Assembly: GCA_026390735.1 (NCBI GenBank)
Contig: JAPLFJ010000011.1
Coordinates: 112,420 to 176,419 of the forward strand
Direction: 5' to 3'
Length of the DNA stretch: 64,000 bases
From: Ignavibacteriota bacterium
GTDB taxonomy: Bacteria > Bacteroidota > Ignavibacteria > Tepidaquicellales > Tepidaquicellaceae
The notes below the pieces were generated by a model. It was not told the origin of the DNA. It worked only from the letters and a program-made list of their open reading frames with translations, and ran no database searches. The position numbers and the translations under genes are program-made. Of the stretch, positions 27,358 to 36,834 are shown one piece after another. The stretch's first letter is position 1; the number at the start of each line of letters is the position of its first letter.

Positions 27358-28749
27358 ATGCAGGAGAATAAATTGTTTTACGATAAAATAAAGATATTGA
27401 TTGTTGTTTTATGTTTGTCATGCTCAGCGTTGACTGCTCAGACAAATAATCCATTGACACTGCCAAGTCTTACCTTAGTACCGGCAGGGGATTATATGAT
27501 GGGAGACCATTTTGGATATATAGATCCGGGACATCCAACTGACGAACTGCCGTTACATTTGGTTCATATAGATTCTATTTATGTCGGAACGTATCTAATC
27601 ACAAATCAGCAATACTGTGGTTATCTGAACTCAGCAAAATCACTTGGATTGATTGAAGTACGTAATAACAGGGTTTATGCATTGGGAGATACAAATGTTT
27701 ATTTCTTCACACGTCAATTTACAACTAGCAGCAGTATAAGTTACAGTAGCGGGACTTTTTCAATCGCAGATAACAGAGCGAATCATCCTGCTGTGTATGT
27801 AATGTGGTATGGTGCAGTTGCTTACTGCAACTGGCTGAGCCAGCAGCTTAGTCTTCAGGTGTGTTATAATCTTTCAAACTGGAATTGTGATTTCACTAAA
27901 AACGGAATTCGTTTGCCGACTGAGGCTGAATGGGAATATGCAGGAAGAGGCGGACAGTATAATCCATATTATATCTTTCCCTGGGGTAATGATTCATTAT
28001 CATATTTTAACAGGGCGAATTGGCCGACATCAGGTGATCCATATGAAGTGGTTGCGGATACACCTAACACAACTCCTGTCGGTTTTTATGATGGACAGTT
28101 AAAACTGAAGTCAACTTATAACTGGCCGGGAACTGCGACATCATATCAGACATCGAACGGAATAAATGGTTTTGGTCTTTATGATATGTGCGGAAATGTA
28201 TGGCAGTATTTAAATGACTGGTATCAGACAAATTATTACAGATCAAGCCCTTACAGAAATCCAAAAGGACCATTGCTTGACTCTGCAACGCTGATGCCTG
28301 ATGGAAAACCATGCAGGAATATGCGCGGAGGGAACTGGTGGAGCGGTGATTTAGGGTGGTCAAGGGTATCAAACCGTGACCCGTTTTATTACAGAGGGCC
28401 GGGGAATTCATTGTTCCATATAGGTTTTCGTGTAGCAAGGTATGTGTATTCTTCGGTGGGTGTCATTGAAGAAAATGAAATACCGAACGGGTTTAAACTG
28501 AATCAGAATTATCCAAATCCTTTTAATCCAAGTACAAAGATTTCATTCTCATTATCAAAAAGAGATTTTGTAACGTTGAAAGTGTATAATGCTTTAGGTC
28601 AGGAAGTTGCAGATTTAATAAATGAGACACTGAATACGGGCACTTATTCGTATCAGTTCAATGCTTCGGGATTAAACAGCGGAGTTTATTTCTGTGTCCT
28701 GAAGTCTGGCGAAATGCAATCAAAGATTAAAATAGTATTACTAAAGTAA
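27358..28749 (+). CDS. Secreted FGE-sulfatase-fold (SUMF1-like) protein with T9SS sorting domain
   Basis: A 463-residue protein: signal peptide, then the SUMF1/formylglycine-generating-enzyme fold at ~35-365 (LVPAGDYMMGD, AVAYCNWLSQQL, RLPTEAEWEYAGRGG, GLYDMCGNVWQYLNDWY, RNMRGGNWW, IGFRVARY), and a T9SS domain (NYPNPFNPSTKISFSL). In true formylglycine-generating enzymes the segment after GG carries two catalytic Cys; here it reads GGNWWSGDLGWSRVSNRD with none, so oxidation of sulfatase cysteines is not expected. It may be a binding protein using the same C-type-lectin-like fold. It lies two bases after the phosphoesterase stop. Confidence 0.85.
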   Translation: MQENKLFYDKIKILIVVLCLSCSALTAQTNNPLTLPSLTLVPAGDYMMGDHFGYIDPGHPTDELPLHLVHIDSIYVGTYLITNQQYCGYLNSAKSLGLIEVRNNRVYALGDTNVYFFTRQFTTSSSISYSSGTFSIADNRANHPAVYVMWYGAVAYCNWLSQQLSLQVCYNLSNWNCDFTKNGIRLPTEAEWEYAGRGGQYNPYYIFPWGNDSLSYFNRANWPTSGDPYEVVADTPNTTPVGFYDGQLKLKSTYNWPGTATSYQTSNGINGFGLYDMCGNVWQYLNDWYQTNYYRSSPYRNPKGPLLDSATLMPDGKPCRNMRGGNWWSGDLGWSRVSNRDPFYYRGPGNSLFHIGFRVARYVYSSVGVIEENEIPNGFKLNQNYPNPFNPSTKISFSLSKRDFVTLKVYNALGQEVADLINETLNTGTYSYQFNASGLNSGVYFCVLKSGEMQSKIKIVLLK

Positions 28750-28778
28750 TACATATTAAACTATAAAACGGAGGAATT

Positions 28779-30491
28779 ATGTTTAGTAAAAATTTTAAAG
28801 TGGTCATTTGTATTCTTATTGCTCTGGCTTTACCAATACAGTTATTTTCTCAAAACCGTACCGTTGGTCTGTTCCTTAACGATACTGCGAATACATACAA
28901 AGGATATACGCTGCTTGCACCTAATAAATATACATCCACTTATTTAATCAATAATGAAGGACGTTTGGTTCATAAGTGGTCAAACAGTGCGTACTCTCCT
29001 GGTAATTCTGCTTATTTACTTCCAAATGGTCATCTGTTAAGGTCCTGCAAAGTTGCTGGATCTCTCGCTGGCGGCGAGGGTGGCAGGGTAGAAGAATACA
29101 GCTGGAACGATACTCTTCTCTGGACATTTGATTACAATACCAATATGTATATTTCACATCATGACGTTAAGTATCTTCCCAATGGAAATGTTCTTATCCT
29201 CGCAATTGAAAAGAAAACCATAGCTCAGACTATGGCTTCAGGTTTTGATACGAGTAAGTTTCTTCCTGAAGTATTTACGAATGGTTATTTACTTCCCGAT
29301 TATATTATTGAAGTTCAGCCAACATATCCGATGGGAGGAATAATAGTATGGCAGTGGCACGTATGGGACCACCTGATTCAGGATTTTGATTCTACTAAAT
29401 TAAATTACGGCATTGTTGCAAACCATCCTGAACTTATCGATGCTGACGGAGCAGGTGACCGTTTGAAGAGTTTCTGGAATCATCTTAATGCAATAAATTA
29501 TAACGCAGCTTTAGACCAGATAATTGTCAGTTGCAGAAGTAACAGTGAAATATGGATAATAGACCATTCAACAACAACTACAGAAGCTGCAGGTCATTCA
29601 GGCGGCAGATATGGAAAAGGTGGAGACCTTCTTTACAGATGGGGAAATCCTGTTTGCTATAAATTGGGAACTGCAGCAAACAGAATGCTTTACCAGCAGC
29701 ACGATGCAGAATGGGTTGAGCCTGGGTTACAGGGTGCAGGAAATATGATGGCCTTTAATAATGGTATCGGGCGAAATTATTCGTCCTCCGATCAATTCGC
29801 TCCACCGGTCGACAGTCTTGGGTTTTATTACAGAGCCCCCGGTACTGCATTCGGCCCGACAAGTCTGGTATGGACTTATACTGCAACACCTCCTGTTTCA
29901 TTCTTCAGTGCAACAATCTCAGGCTCTCAGCGTCTGCCGAATGGAAACACGCTTATAACCAGTGGTGTTAACGGTATTCTTTTTGAAGTTACAACATCAG
30001 GACAAATAGTCTGGAAATATGTTAATCCTGTAATAAATACAGGTCCATTATATTATAATGACAGCATTCCATCAGACCCTCAGAATACGGGAACTTACGG
30101 CAATTATGTTTTTAAAGTCCACAGATATGCTCCTACTTATCCCGGACTTATTGGTAAAGATTTAACCCCTGGAAATTTTATTGAACTTTATCATACGGGT
30201 GTTGAGGGCGAATACAATGAGTTACCGGGTAAGTTAACTTTATACCAGAACTATCCGAATCCGTTTAATCCTGTAACTAATATCAAATACGATTTGCCGA
30301 AAAGCAGTTTTGTGAAACTTACAATATTTGATATCTCAGGAAGAGAAATAGAAACGCTTGTTAATGAAAAACAAAATCCGGGAACATACAGGATTAACTG
30401 GAATGCTTCAAACTATCCGAGTGGAATATATTTCTGCAGGATTAGTACTGATACTCAATTTGAAACAACCAAAATGATTTTAATAAAATAA
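28779..30491 (+). CDS. Secreted aryl-sulfotransferase-like beta-propeller with T9SS sorting domain
   Basis: A protein of 570 residues: signal peptide (to ~25), an arylsulfotransferase (ASST) propeller at ~28-470, and a T9SS domain from ~490. Propeller features include HHDVKYLPNGNVLIL (His127-His128), VWQWHVWDHLIQDF (194, 198), FWNHLNAINYN (235), DHST, RWGNP and QHDAEWVE (308). ASST enzymes move sulfate between phenolic compounds without PAPS, through a sulfohistidine. Which His is the nucleophile cannot be assigned by eye. A clear Shine-Dalgarno (GGAGGA) precedes the ATG, unusual in this window. Tandem copy at 30500. Confidence 0.83.
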   Translation: MFSKNFKVVICILIALALPIQLFSQNRTVGLFLNDTANTYKGYTLLAPNKYTSTYLINNEGRLVHKWSNSAYSPGNSAYLLPNGHLLRSCKVAGSLAGGEGGRVEEYSWNDTLLWTFDYNTNMYISHHDVKYLPNGNVLILAIEKKTIAQTMASGFDTSKFLPEVFTNGYLLPDYIIEVQPTYPMGGIIVWQWHVWDHLIQDFDSTKLNYGIVANHPELIDADGAGDRLKSFWNHLNAINYNAALDQIIVSCRSNSEIWIIDHSTTTTEAAGHSGGRYGKGGDLLYRWGNPVCYKLGTAANRMLYQQHDAEWVEPGLQGAGNMMAFNNGIGRNYSSSDQFAPPVDSLGFYYRAPGTAFGPTSLVWTYTATPPVSFFSATISGSQRLPNGNTLITSGVNGILFEVTTSGQIVWKYVNPVINTGPLYYNDSIPSDPQNTGTYGNYVFKVHRYAPTYPGLIGKDLTPGNFIELYHTGVEGEYNELPGKLTLYQNYPNPFNPVTNIKYDLPKSSFVKLTIFDISGREIETLVNEKQNPGTYRINWNASNYPSGIYFCRISTDTQFETTKMILIK

Positions 30492-30499
30492 TTACTTAT

Positions 30500-32221
30500 A
30501 TGAATAAAAAGAATTTCGTCGCTATCATTTGTACACTGATATTAACAATAATGTCAGTTACTGTCTCTGCACAGACCCGTACAGTTGGATTGTTTATGAA
30601 TGATACTGTGAATACAGCCCCCGGTTATGTATTGTTTGCTCCAAAAATGTACAAGAATACATATTTGATTAATAATGCAGGAAAGTTAATTCATTCCTGG
30701 ACACACAGTACTTACACTCCCGGTGGCTGGGCGTATCTCCTTCCTAATGGAAATTTGTTAAGGGCATGCTCATTACATAATGATTCCATTACAGCAGGCG
30801 GCGGTGAAGGCGGAAGAGTTGAGCTTTACAATTGGGGAGATACATTGCTCTGGTCTTTTAATTTCTCGACTCCAACGTACATGCAGCATCATGATATAAA
30901 AATGTTACCGAACGGAAATATTCTGATGCTTGTAATTGAGAAAAAATCTATTGCACAAACTATAGCGGCGGGATTTGATACGAGTAAGTTCCAGCCCGAT
31001 TTCCGCAACCTTGGTTATATGGTTCCTGATTATATTGTTGAAATTCAGCCTACATATCCATCAGGCGGAACGGTTGTATGGGCTTGGCATGTTTGGGACC
31101 ATTTGATACAGGATTTTGATGCGACGAAATTAAACTATGGAGTAGTTGCTTCTCATCCAGAACTTGTTGACTGCGACGGAGATGGACGTCAATTACCTTC
31201 ATTCTGGAATCACATGAATGCGATTGACTATAATGCAAAATTTGACCAGATAACTGTCAGTGTAAGGGGAAACAGTGAGGCCTGGGTTATCGATCATTCA
31301 ACAACAACACAGCAGGCAGCAAGTCATACGGGTGGCAGATACGGCAAGGGCGGTGATCTTCTGTACAGATGGGGAAATCCTGCCTGTTATAAAATTGGTA
31401 ATGCAAGCAATCAGAAATTGTTTGAGCAGCACGATGTACAATGGATTGATTCTGCAAGTCCCGGGGGTGGACGTATGTTATGTTTTGATAACGGAGTAAA
31501 CAGAAATTTTTCATCGATAGACGAATTCATTCCACCCGTAGATAGTTTAGGGTTTTATTATCGCGCACCTAATAGTGCTTTTGGTCCTGCTGCTTTAAGC
31601 TGGACTTATACTGCAACTCCTCCGTCATCGATGTATGCGGGTGATATATCAGGTGCTCATCGCCAGCCAAACGGAAATACTTTGATTTGCGTTGGAACAA
31701 CAGGTTCATTTATCGAAGTAACAACTGCTGGAACGGTTGTTTGGAAATATGTTTGTCCTGTTACTAATAACGGTCCTTTGCATTGGAATGATTCTATTCC
31801 GCACGACCCAGCACACTTAAATGAATACATGAATATGGTTTTCAGAGTCAGAAGGTATGCTCCCAATTTCTCAGGATTTATCGGCAAAGATATGACCCCT
31901 GGTAATTTTATTGAACTCTATCAGTCCGGAGTTGAAGAAAATGGTAAAGGAATACCTAGCTCATATAATCTTTATCAGAATTATCCTAATCCGTTTAATC
32001 CGGAAACACAAATTAAATTTGATGTATCAAAAAACAGTATGGTAAGACTTTCAGTGTATGATATGCTTGGAAGGGAAATAGAAACTCTTGTAAACGAAAA
32101 ACTTGATGCGGGTTCATACAAAGCAAAGTGGAATGCTTCAAATTATCCGAGTGGTGTTTACTTCTGCAGGATTCAGGCAGGGGATTATGTTAAAAATATG
32201 AAAATGGTGTTATTAAAATAA
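30500..32221 (+). CDS. Secreted aryl-sulfotransferase-like beta-propeller with T9SS sorting domain (second copy)
   Basis: A 573-residue paralogue of the preceding gene, close over its whole length. The same propeller motifs are present (QHHDIKMLPNGNILMLVIE, VWAWHVWDHLIQDFD, FWNHMNAIDYNA, RWGNPACYKIG, EQHDVQWID), with a T9SS domain starting NYPNPFNPETQIKFDV. Every His mentioned for the first copy is kept, which suggests both are active or bind the same ligand. It begins eight bases after the first copy's stop. It is the last gene of the run behind predicted promoter C. Confidence 0.83.
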   Translation: MNKKNFVAIICTLILTIMSVTVSAQTRTVGLFMNDTVNTAPGYVLFAPKMYKNTYLINNAGKLIHSWTHSTYTPGGWAYLLPNGNLLRACSLHNDSITAGGGEGGRVELYNWGDTLLWSFNFSTPTYMQHHDIKMLPNGNILMLVIEKKSIAQTIAAGFDTSKFQPDFRNLGYMVPDYIVEIQPTYPSGGTVVWAWHVWDHLIQDFDATKLNYGVVASHPELVDCDGDGRQLPSFWNHMNAIDYNAKFDQITVSVRGNSEAWVIDHSTTTQQAASHTGGRYGKGGDLLYRWGNPACYKIGNASNQKLFEQHDVQWIDSASPGGGRMLCFDNGVNRNFSSIDEFIPPVDSLGFYYRAPNSAFGPAALSWTYTATPPSSMYAGDISGAHRQPNGNTLICVGTTGSFIEVTTAGTVVWKYVCPVTNNGPLHWNDSIPHDPAHLNEYMNMVFRVRRYAPNFSGFIGKDMTPGNFIELYQSGVEENGKGIPSSYNLYQNYPNPFNPETQIKFDVSKNSMVRLSVYDMLGREIETLVNEKLDAGSYKAKWNASNYPSGVYFCRIQAGDYVKNMKMVLLK

Positions 32222-32543
32222 TGATATCATTTATATGATAGCTGAAATATAAGATAATTTATAAGGGATTACTTTTATGTTTATATATGTTGCTGTTTCA
32301 ATAATAGTTTTGTAACAGCATCTCTGATTGTAAAATCTAATCATATTGTATATAAAAGTATTCCTTATATTTTATTAATTTACCTTATTCTGCTTTTCTT
32401 TGAGATGTTCTAAAACCTGTTTAAGATAATTTTGTTCACGTCTTTGTTAATATTTTCATTGATTATGACGCTATATGAAGATTATCAAAAGGATGAAAAA
32501 TATTAGAATCCGAATAATCGATAAAAATTTGTAATAATGTTTG
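32222..32543. repeat. Intergenic region with nested inverted repeats
   Basis: 322 bases between the second sulfotransferase-like gene and the convergent polyketide synthase gene. An outer imperfect inverted repeat (32261-32278 with 32352-32368) encloses an inner 7-bp one (32291-32297 with 32314-32320). Together they could fold into a ~108-base structure ending transcripts from both sides. No small ORF was recognised. Confidence 0.5.
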
Positions 32544-33614
32544 TTAAGAAATATCAAGTAGTACAACCTCAGATGAAAATCCGGGTCCGACTGCAAGCAT
32601 TAAGCCGTTGCCTGGAGTAAAACCATTCCTGAAGAATTCATTCAGTACATAGATTACAGAAGCACTGGACATATTACCGTAATTCTTAAGGACTGTTCTT
32701 GTGTTATTAAGTTTTTCTTCTGATACATCAAATGAGTCTCTGTAGGAATCTATAATTTTTGCTCCACCGGGATGCGCGATGAAATCATCTATATCTGTAA
32801 ACGATAAATTATGTTTATTTAAGAAATCAATTATATCAACTTTTACTTTTGTTGATATAATATCGGGGATGTCTTTTGAGAATATAACTTTAAAACCGTC
32901 ATCAAGAAATTCCCATCCCATCACATTAAGCGAACTGTGGTAAAGTTTTGCAAGTGTATCTGAGATTTTAACTTTTTGTTTAGATCCCTTGAACATTTTA
33001 TCGAATATTCTGTCTCCTGCAACAAGCAAAGATGATACACCATCGGAAAACAGAGAAGCCGCAATATAATTACTTATGGAAAAATCATTTTTGCGGAACG
33101 TCAATGAGCATAGTTCTACATTTACAAGTATCACTAATGCATCCGGGTTAGCTGTGGCAATTGTGTTTGCCTTGGAAATTCCTGAAACACCTCCAACACA
33201 TCCTAGTCCCCATACAGGATAACGGTTAATGTTGTAGTTCATTTCAAGGTCGTTAATAATTAATGCATCTATAGAAGGTGTGGCAAGCCCTGTAGAATTA
33301 ACGTATATCAAATCAGTTATGTCTTTTTTGCTGACTCCTGTCTTTGAAAGAAGCTGTAGTACCGAGTCTTTTGCTGATTGTAATGCTACTTTCTGGTATA
33401 TTGCGTTGGTTTCTTTGAAAGTATTATTGTTTAGAAAGAAATCAAAAGGAACGCAGAAGTTTCGTTTTTCTATTTGTGTATTGTCAAAAACAGATTGTAA
33501 TTTTGGTCTTTTCAGGATATGTTCTTTAAACATCTCCAATGTGAAAGACTTTGTTATAGATTGTTCAAGGGCGTTATTGAAATCGATTGTGGAGGTGTTA
33601 ATAATGTATGGCAT
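32544..33614 (-). CDS. Type III polyketide synthase (chalcone/stilbene synthase family)
   Basis: A ketosynthase-fold enzyme of 356 residues that extends an acyl-CoA starter with malonyl-CoA and cyclises the product, typically to alkylpyrones or alkylresorcinols. The catalytic triad is present: Cys139 in GLGCVGG, His281 in IAHPGG and Asn314 in YGNMSS. SLFSDGVSS and AVGPGFSSE are further family motifs. The length is normal. No partner genes (methyltransferase, hydroxylase) lie nearby; the flanking genes are sulfotransferase-like and DUF1566 proteins on the other strand. The product cannot be predicted from sequence alone. Confidence 0.9.
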   Translation of the reverse strand: MPYIINTSTIDFNNALEQSITKSFTLEMFKEHILKRPKLQSVFDNTQIEKRNFCVPFDFFLNNNTFKETNAIYQKVALQSAKDSVLQLLSKTGVSKKDITDLIYVNSTGLATPSIDALIINDLEMNYNINRYPVWGLGCVGGVSGISKANTIATANPDALVILVNVELCSLTFRKNDFSISNYIAASLFSDGVSSLLVAGDRIFDKMFKGSKQKVKISDTLAKLYHSSLNVMGWEFLDDGFKVIFSKDIPDIISTKVKVDIIDFLNKHNLSFTDIDDFIAHPGGAKIIDSYRDSFDVSEEKLNNTRTVLKNYGNMSSASVIYVLNEFFRNGFTPGNGLMLAVGPGFSSEVVLLDIS

Positions 33615-33741
33615 CTTCTTTTTATATCTAAACAGTTATATGCGTTATAAAGTTATTTGTTAAATCCTGCCGCAAGTTTTTGCTGATAAAATCATCTAAT
33701 GTATAAACGGATAATTAATATATCAGAAAGGAATCAGACAA

Positions 33742-34956
33742 ATGAAAATTCCAGTAATTAGTAAAAGAGTTTTATTGTTAGTTATTCTGTTTGTTTGCAT
33801 TATAATTATAATTATAACAGGGTTTATTAGAATTAATAAAAACTCTGTTTTGACTTACCCGATAGTGGATACAAGAGTGCATACTTTTTATGATGATTTC
33901 TTTGAAATACAGGCACCGGCGGTTGGGACTCCTTTTTACGGACAGGACGCTGCTTACCAGGGTAATGAACCTTCTTACAAAGATAATGGTGACGGGACTG
34001 TAACTGATAACGTGACAGGATTAATGTGGCAAAAGAATATGGGTGAGAAAATTACTTATGATGATGCATTTCGAAAAGCAGATGCAATGAGCTTAGGTGG
34101 CTATAATGACTGGCGTGTTCCTACGATTAAAGAACTTTATTCTTTAATTCTGTTTACGGGACAGGGAGGACCAGACGGATTTAAAAAATATATTGATACT
34201 GTTTATTTTGAGCAGCCGTTTGGTGATGTTTTAAAAGGTGAAAGAATAATTGACGCACAAACCTGGTCATCTACACAGTATAAAGGCTTAACTTTTAAGG
34301 GTGACTCTACAGTCTTTGGTGTTAATTTTATTGACGGAAGGATAAAAGGATATCCGAAATATTTTCCTGAAAGTAATAATTCTGCTTCAAGGAAAATGTA
34401 CTTCCGAATGGTTCGCGGTAATACATCTTACGGGATAAATAAATTTGTGGATAATGGTGATGGCACAATTTCAGACAATGCAACAGGACTTATGTGGCAG
34501 AAATCTGATAACGGTGAAGGTGTTAACTGGAAGAATGCTTTAATGTATGCTGAGAATTTAACACTTGCAAATTATTCCGACTGGAGACTGCCGAATGCTA
34601 AGGAGCTTCAGAGCATTGTAGATTACACAAGAAGTCCTTCGTTTACAAACTCTGCCGCTATTGACCCTGCGTTTAATGTGACAACAATTAATGATCCGCT
34701 TGGAAGACCAGGGCATTATCCGAATTACTGGACAGGTACGACACACGTTGACGGAATTTCTCCTTACTCAAATGCAGTGTATGTTACATTCGGCAAGGCT
34801 TACGGGAAAATGTTTGGTTTCCTTATGGATGTTCATGGAGCAGGCGCACAAAGGAGCGACCCGAAAACAGGTAAGGCATCATATTACCCTCAATATCGTG
34901 GACCGCAAGGTGATGCTTTGATAGTATATAATTTTGTGAGATGTGTAAGGAATTAA
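33742..34956 (+). CDS. DUF1566 (Lcl) domain surface protein
   Basis: A protein of 404 residues: N-terminal hydrophobic anchor or signal (~10-30), then two DUF1566 units. Each has the calling pattern D-x-G-D-G-T-(V/I)-(T/S)-D-N-x-T-G-L-M-W-Q-K followed by DWR(V/L)P and KEL: first at ~85-135, second at ~240-300. There is no T9SS domain, unlike its neighbour. The Lcl fold is related to C-type lectins and usually serves adhesion; function here unknown. The start ATG follows a divergent promoter region shared with the polyketide synthase. Confidence 0.82.
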   Translation: MKIPVISKRVLLLVILFVCIIIIIITGFIRINKNSVLTYPIVDTRVHTFYDDFFEIQAPAVGTPFYGQDAAYQGNEPSYKDNGDGTVTDNVTGLMWQKNMGEKITYDDAFRKADAMSLGGYNDWRVPTIKELYSLILFTGQGGPDGFKKYIDTVYFEQPFGDVLKGERIIDAQTWSSTQYKGLTFKGDSTVFGVNFIDGRIKGYPKYFPESNNSASRKMYFRMVRGNTSYGINKFVDNGDGTISDNATGLMWQKSDNGEGVNWKNALMYAENLTLANYSDWRLPNAKELQSIVDYTRSPSFTNSAAIDPAFNVTTINDPLGRPGHYPNYWTGTTHVDGISPYSNAVYVTFGKAYGKMFGFLMDVHGAGAQRSDPKTGKASYYPQYRGPQGDALIVYNFVRCVRN

Positions 34957-35029
34957 CAGTAATTTTTTCGGAATATCGGAATCTAATACTTTATAATATA
35001 AATATTAAGTAAATTAGGAAAAAATAGAA

Positions 35030-36667
35030 TTGAACATTACAGGAAATAACAAAAGGGTATATTTATTAGCCTCTGTTGCATTATTGGTATTTATATCAGT
35101 TACTGCAGGTTTGAAAGCAATAAATAGCAGCATTGCTTTAACTTATCCTGTTGTAGACGGCGGTCAGCAAAAATGCTACGATAACTATAAGAAAATAAAT
35201 GCTCCGTTATCAGGGCAGTCTTTTTACGGTCAGGACGCACAATACTCAGGTAATCCGCGAAACTATACGCTTAGTGCAGACGGAAAAACTGTACGTGACA
35301 ACATTACAAACTTAACATGGATGCGTGGTCCGAACATCACAAACACTATTCCTTTAAGAGCAGATAAAAAGGACATTGACTCTGCTGCTTTATGGGTTAC
35401 GATAGTTAATGCTGCTAATTATGGAGGATTCAATGACTGGAGAATACCAACAATAAAGGAAATGTATTCACTTTATTTTACCAAAGGTACTGATCCAAGT
35501 AATTTTACAGGTTCAAATCTATCAGTTTTGATGCCTTTTATTGATACTGCTTATTTTCATTTTGCCTATGGGCAAACAAATCTTGGTGAACGTCTTATCG
35601 ATTCACAATATGGTACAAACACAAAATTCATTCTTGACCCAAGTGGTTCAGGATCTACAAAACTTTTTGGTGTGAACTTTGCCGACGGTAGAATCAAGGG
35701 ATATGATCTGATTGATGCATTAAGCGGCAGCAAGAAGAAATTCTTCTGGCAGTTGGTCCGAGGCGATACGACTTACGGCAAAAACAACTTTCTGGATAAC
35801 AATGATCAAACTGTCACAGACCAGGCTTCAGGGCTGATGTGGTCTAAAGCTGATAATGGTTCTGCCCTGACATGGCAAAATGCTTTGGCGTGGGTTCAGC
35901 AAAAAAACACCGAAAACTATCTCGGACACAATGACTGGAGAATGCCGGATGTTAATGAATTGCAGAGCATTGTCAATTATTCAAATGCACCTGACTTCAA
36001 CGGTCTGCCCGCAATCAATACAAATTATTTCACATGCAGTTCATTTATTAATGAAAACGGACAACCTGATTTCCCATATTACTGGTCGTCATCAACGCAT
36101 GCACCATATAGTTTGGTTGACAGTGCGCATGAAGCAAATTACGTTGCCTTTGGAAGAGCGCTGGGATGGCCAACAACTACTAATGCCTGGATTGATGTTC
36201 ATGGTGCCGGTGCTCAGCGAAGCGATCCGAAAACAGGTCCTCCATTCAATTACGCAATAGTACATACTGTCGTTGTAAATGGTGTTACTTATACAGGATA
36301 TTCATGGGGTCCGCAGGGAGATGCTATCCGAGGAATGAATTATGTAAGACTTGTCAGAACCGTAAGTACTGTGGGTATAAATAATCAGGGTTCTGTAATT
36401 ACAAACACATTTGCAATGTACCAAAATTATCCGAATCCATTTAATCCTGTAACTACTATTAAATACGATATTCCAAAAAAAGCTTTTGTGAAATTAACTG
36501 TGTATGATATACTTGGCAAAGAAATAGAAACACTTGTTGATGAGAATAAATTAGCGGGTAATTACAGTACAAACTGGAATGCATCAAACTATCCAAGTGG
36601 AATATATTTCTATATAATTCGTTCAGATGAATATTCCAAAACTATGAAGATGATTTTAATTAAATAG
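35030..36667 (+). CDS. DUF1566 domain surface protein with T9SS sorting domain
   Basis: A 545-residue protein with the same two-unit DUF1566 architecture as the preceding gene (NLTWMRG/DWRIPTIKEMYSL, then SGLMWSKADNG/DWRMPDVNELQS), plus HGAGAQRSDPKTG in both proteins. A T9SS domain (NYPNPFNPVTTIKYDIP) is added at the C-terminus. The start is a TTG at 35030: an in-frame stop at 35015-35017 leaves no upstream ATG, and AGGAAAAAA precedes it. The pair looks like a duplication in which one copy gained or lost the sorting signal. Confidence 0.85.
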   Translation: MNITGNNKRVYLLASVALLVFISVTAGLKAINSSIALTYPVVDGGQQKCYDNYKKINAPLSGQSFYGQDAQYSGNPRNYTLSADGKTVRDNITNLTWMRGPNITNTIPLRADKKDIDSAALWVTIVNAANYGGFNDWRIPTIKEMYSLYFTKGTDPSNFTGSNLSVLMPFIDTAYFHFAYGQTNLGERLIDSQYGTNTKFILDPSGSGSTKLFGVNFADGRIKGYDLIDALSGSKKKFFWQLVRGDTTYGKNNFLDNNDQTVTDQASGLMWSKADNGSALTWQNALAWVQQKNTENYLGHNDWRMPDVNELQSIVNYSNAPDFNGLPAINTNYFTCSSFINENGQPDFPYYWSSSTHAPYSLVDSAHEANYVAFGRALGWPTTTNAWIDVHGAGAQRSDPKTGPPFNYAIVHTVVVNGVTYTGYSWGPQGDAIRGMNYVRLVRTVSTVGINNQGSVITNTFAMYQNYPNPFNPVTTIKYDIPKKAFVKLTVYDILGKEIETLVDENKLAGNYSTNWNASNYPSGIYFYIIRSDEYSKTMKMILIK

Positions 36668-36677
36668 CGATATCATC

Positions 36678-36722
36678 AGGAGAGTTCTTTAATGTAGAAC
36701 TATTGACAGAACTCTCCTTTTA
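36678..36722 (+). terminator. Rho-independent terminator after the DUF1566 gene
   Basis: Eleven-base perfect arms (36678-36688, 36708-36718) separated by 19 bases, followed by TTTT. It lies 11 bases past the stop. Confidence 0.8.
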
Positions 36723-36834
36723 AAAACTTCAAAAGTATTTCATCTCCTCAGACAAATACATCATTAATATTTTGCAGAGATTATTTGTTTTTTATTTATT
36801 AAATTAATCGCAAGTAAAGATAGGGGACAATACA

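Noticed and set aside
33667..33705. A fourth ECF-like promoter (TGCCGCAA ... CATCTAA) before the DUF1566 gene at 33742
   Set aside because: Both boxes carry mismatches and the spacer is 17 bases rather than 14; the three accepted copies are identical in all respects.
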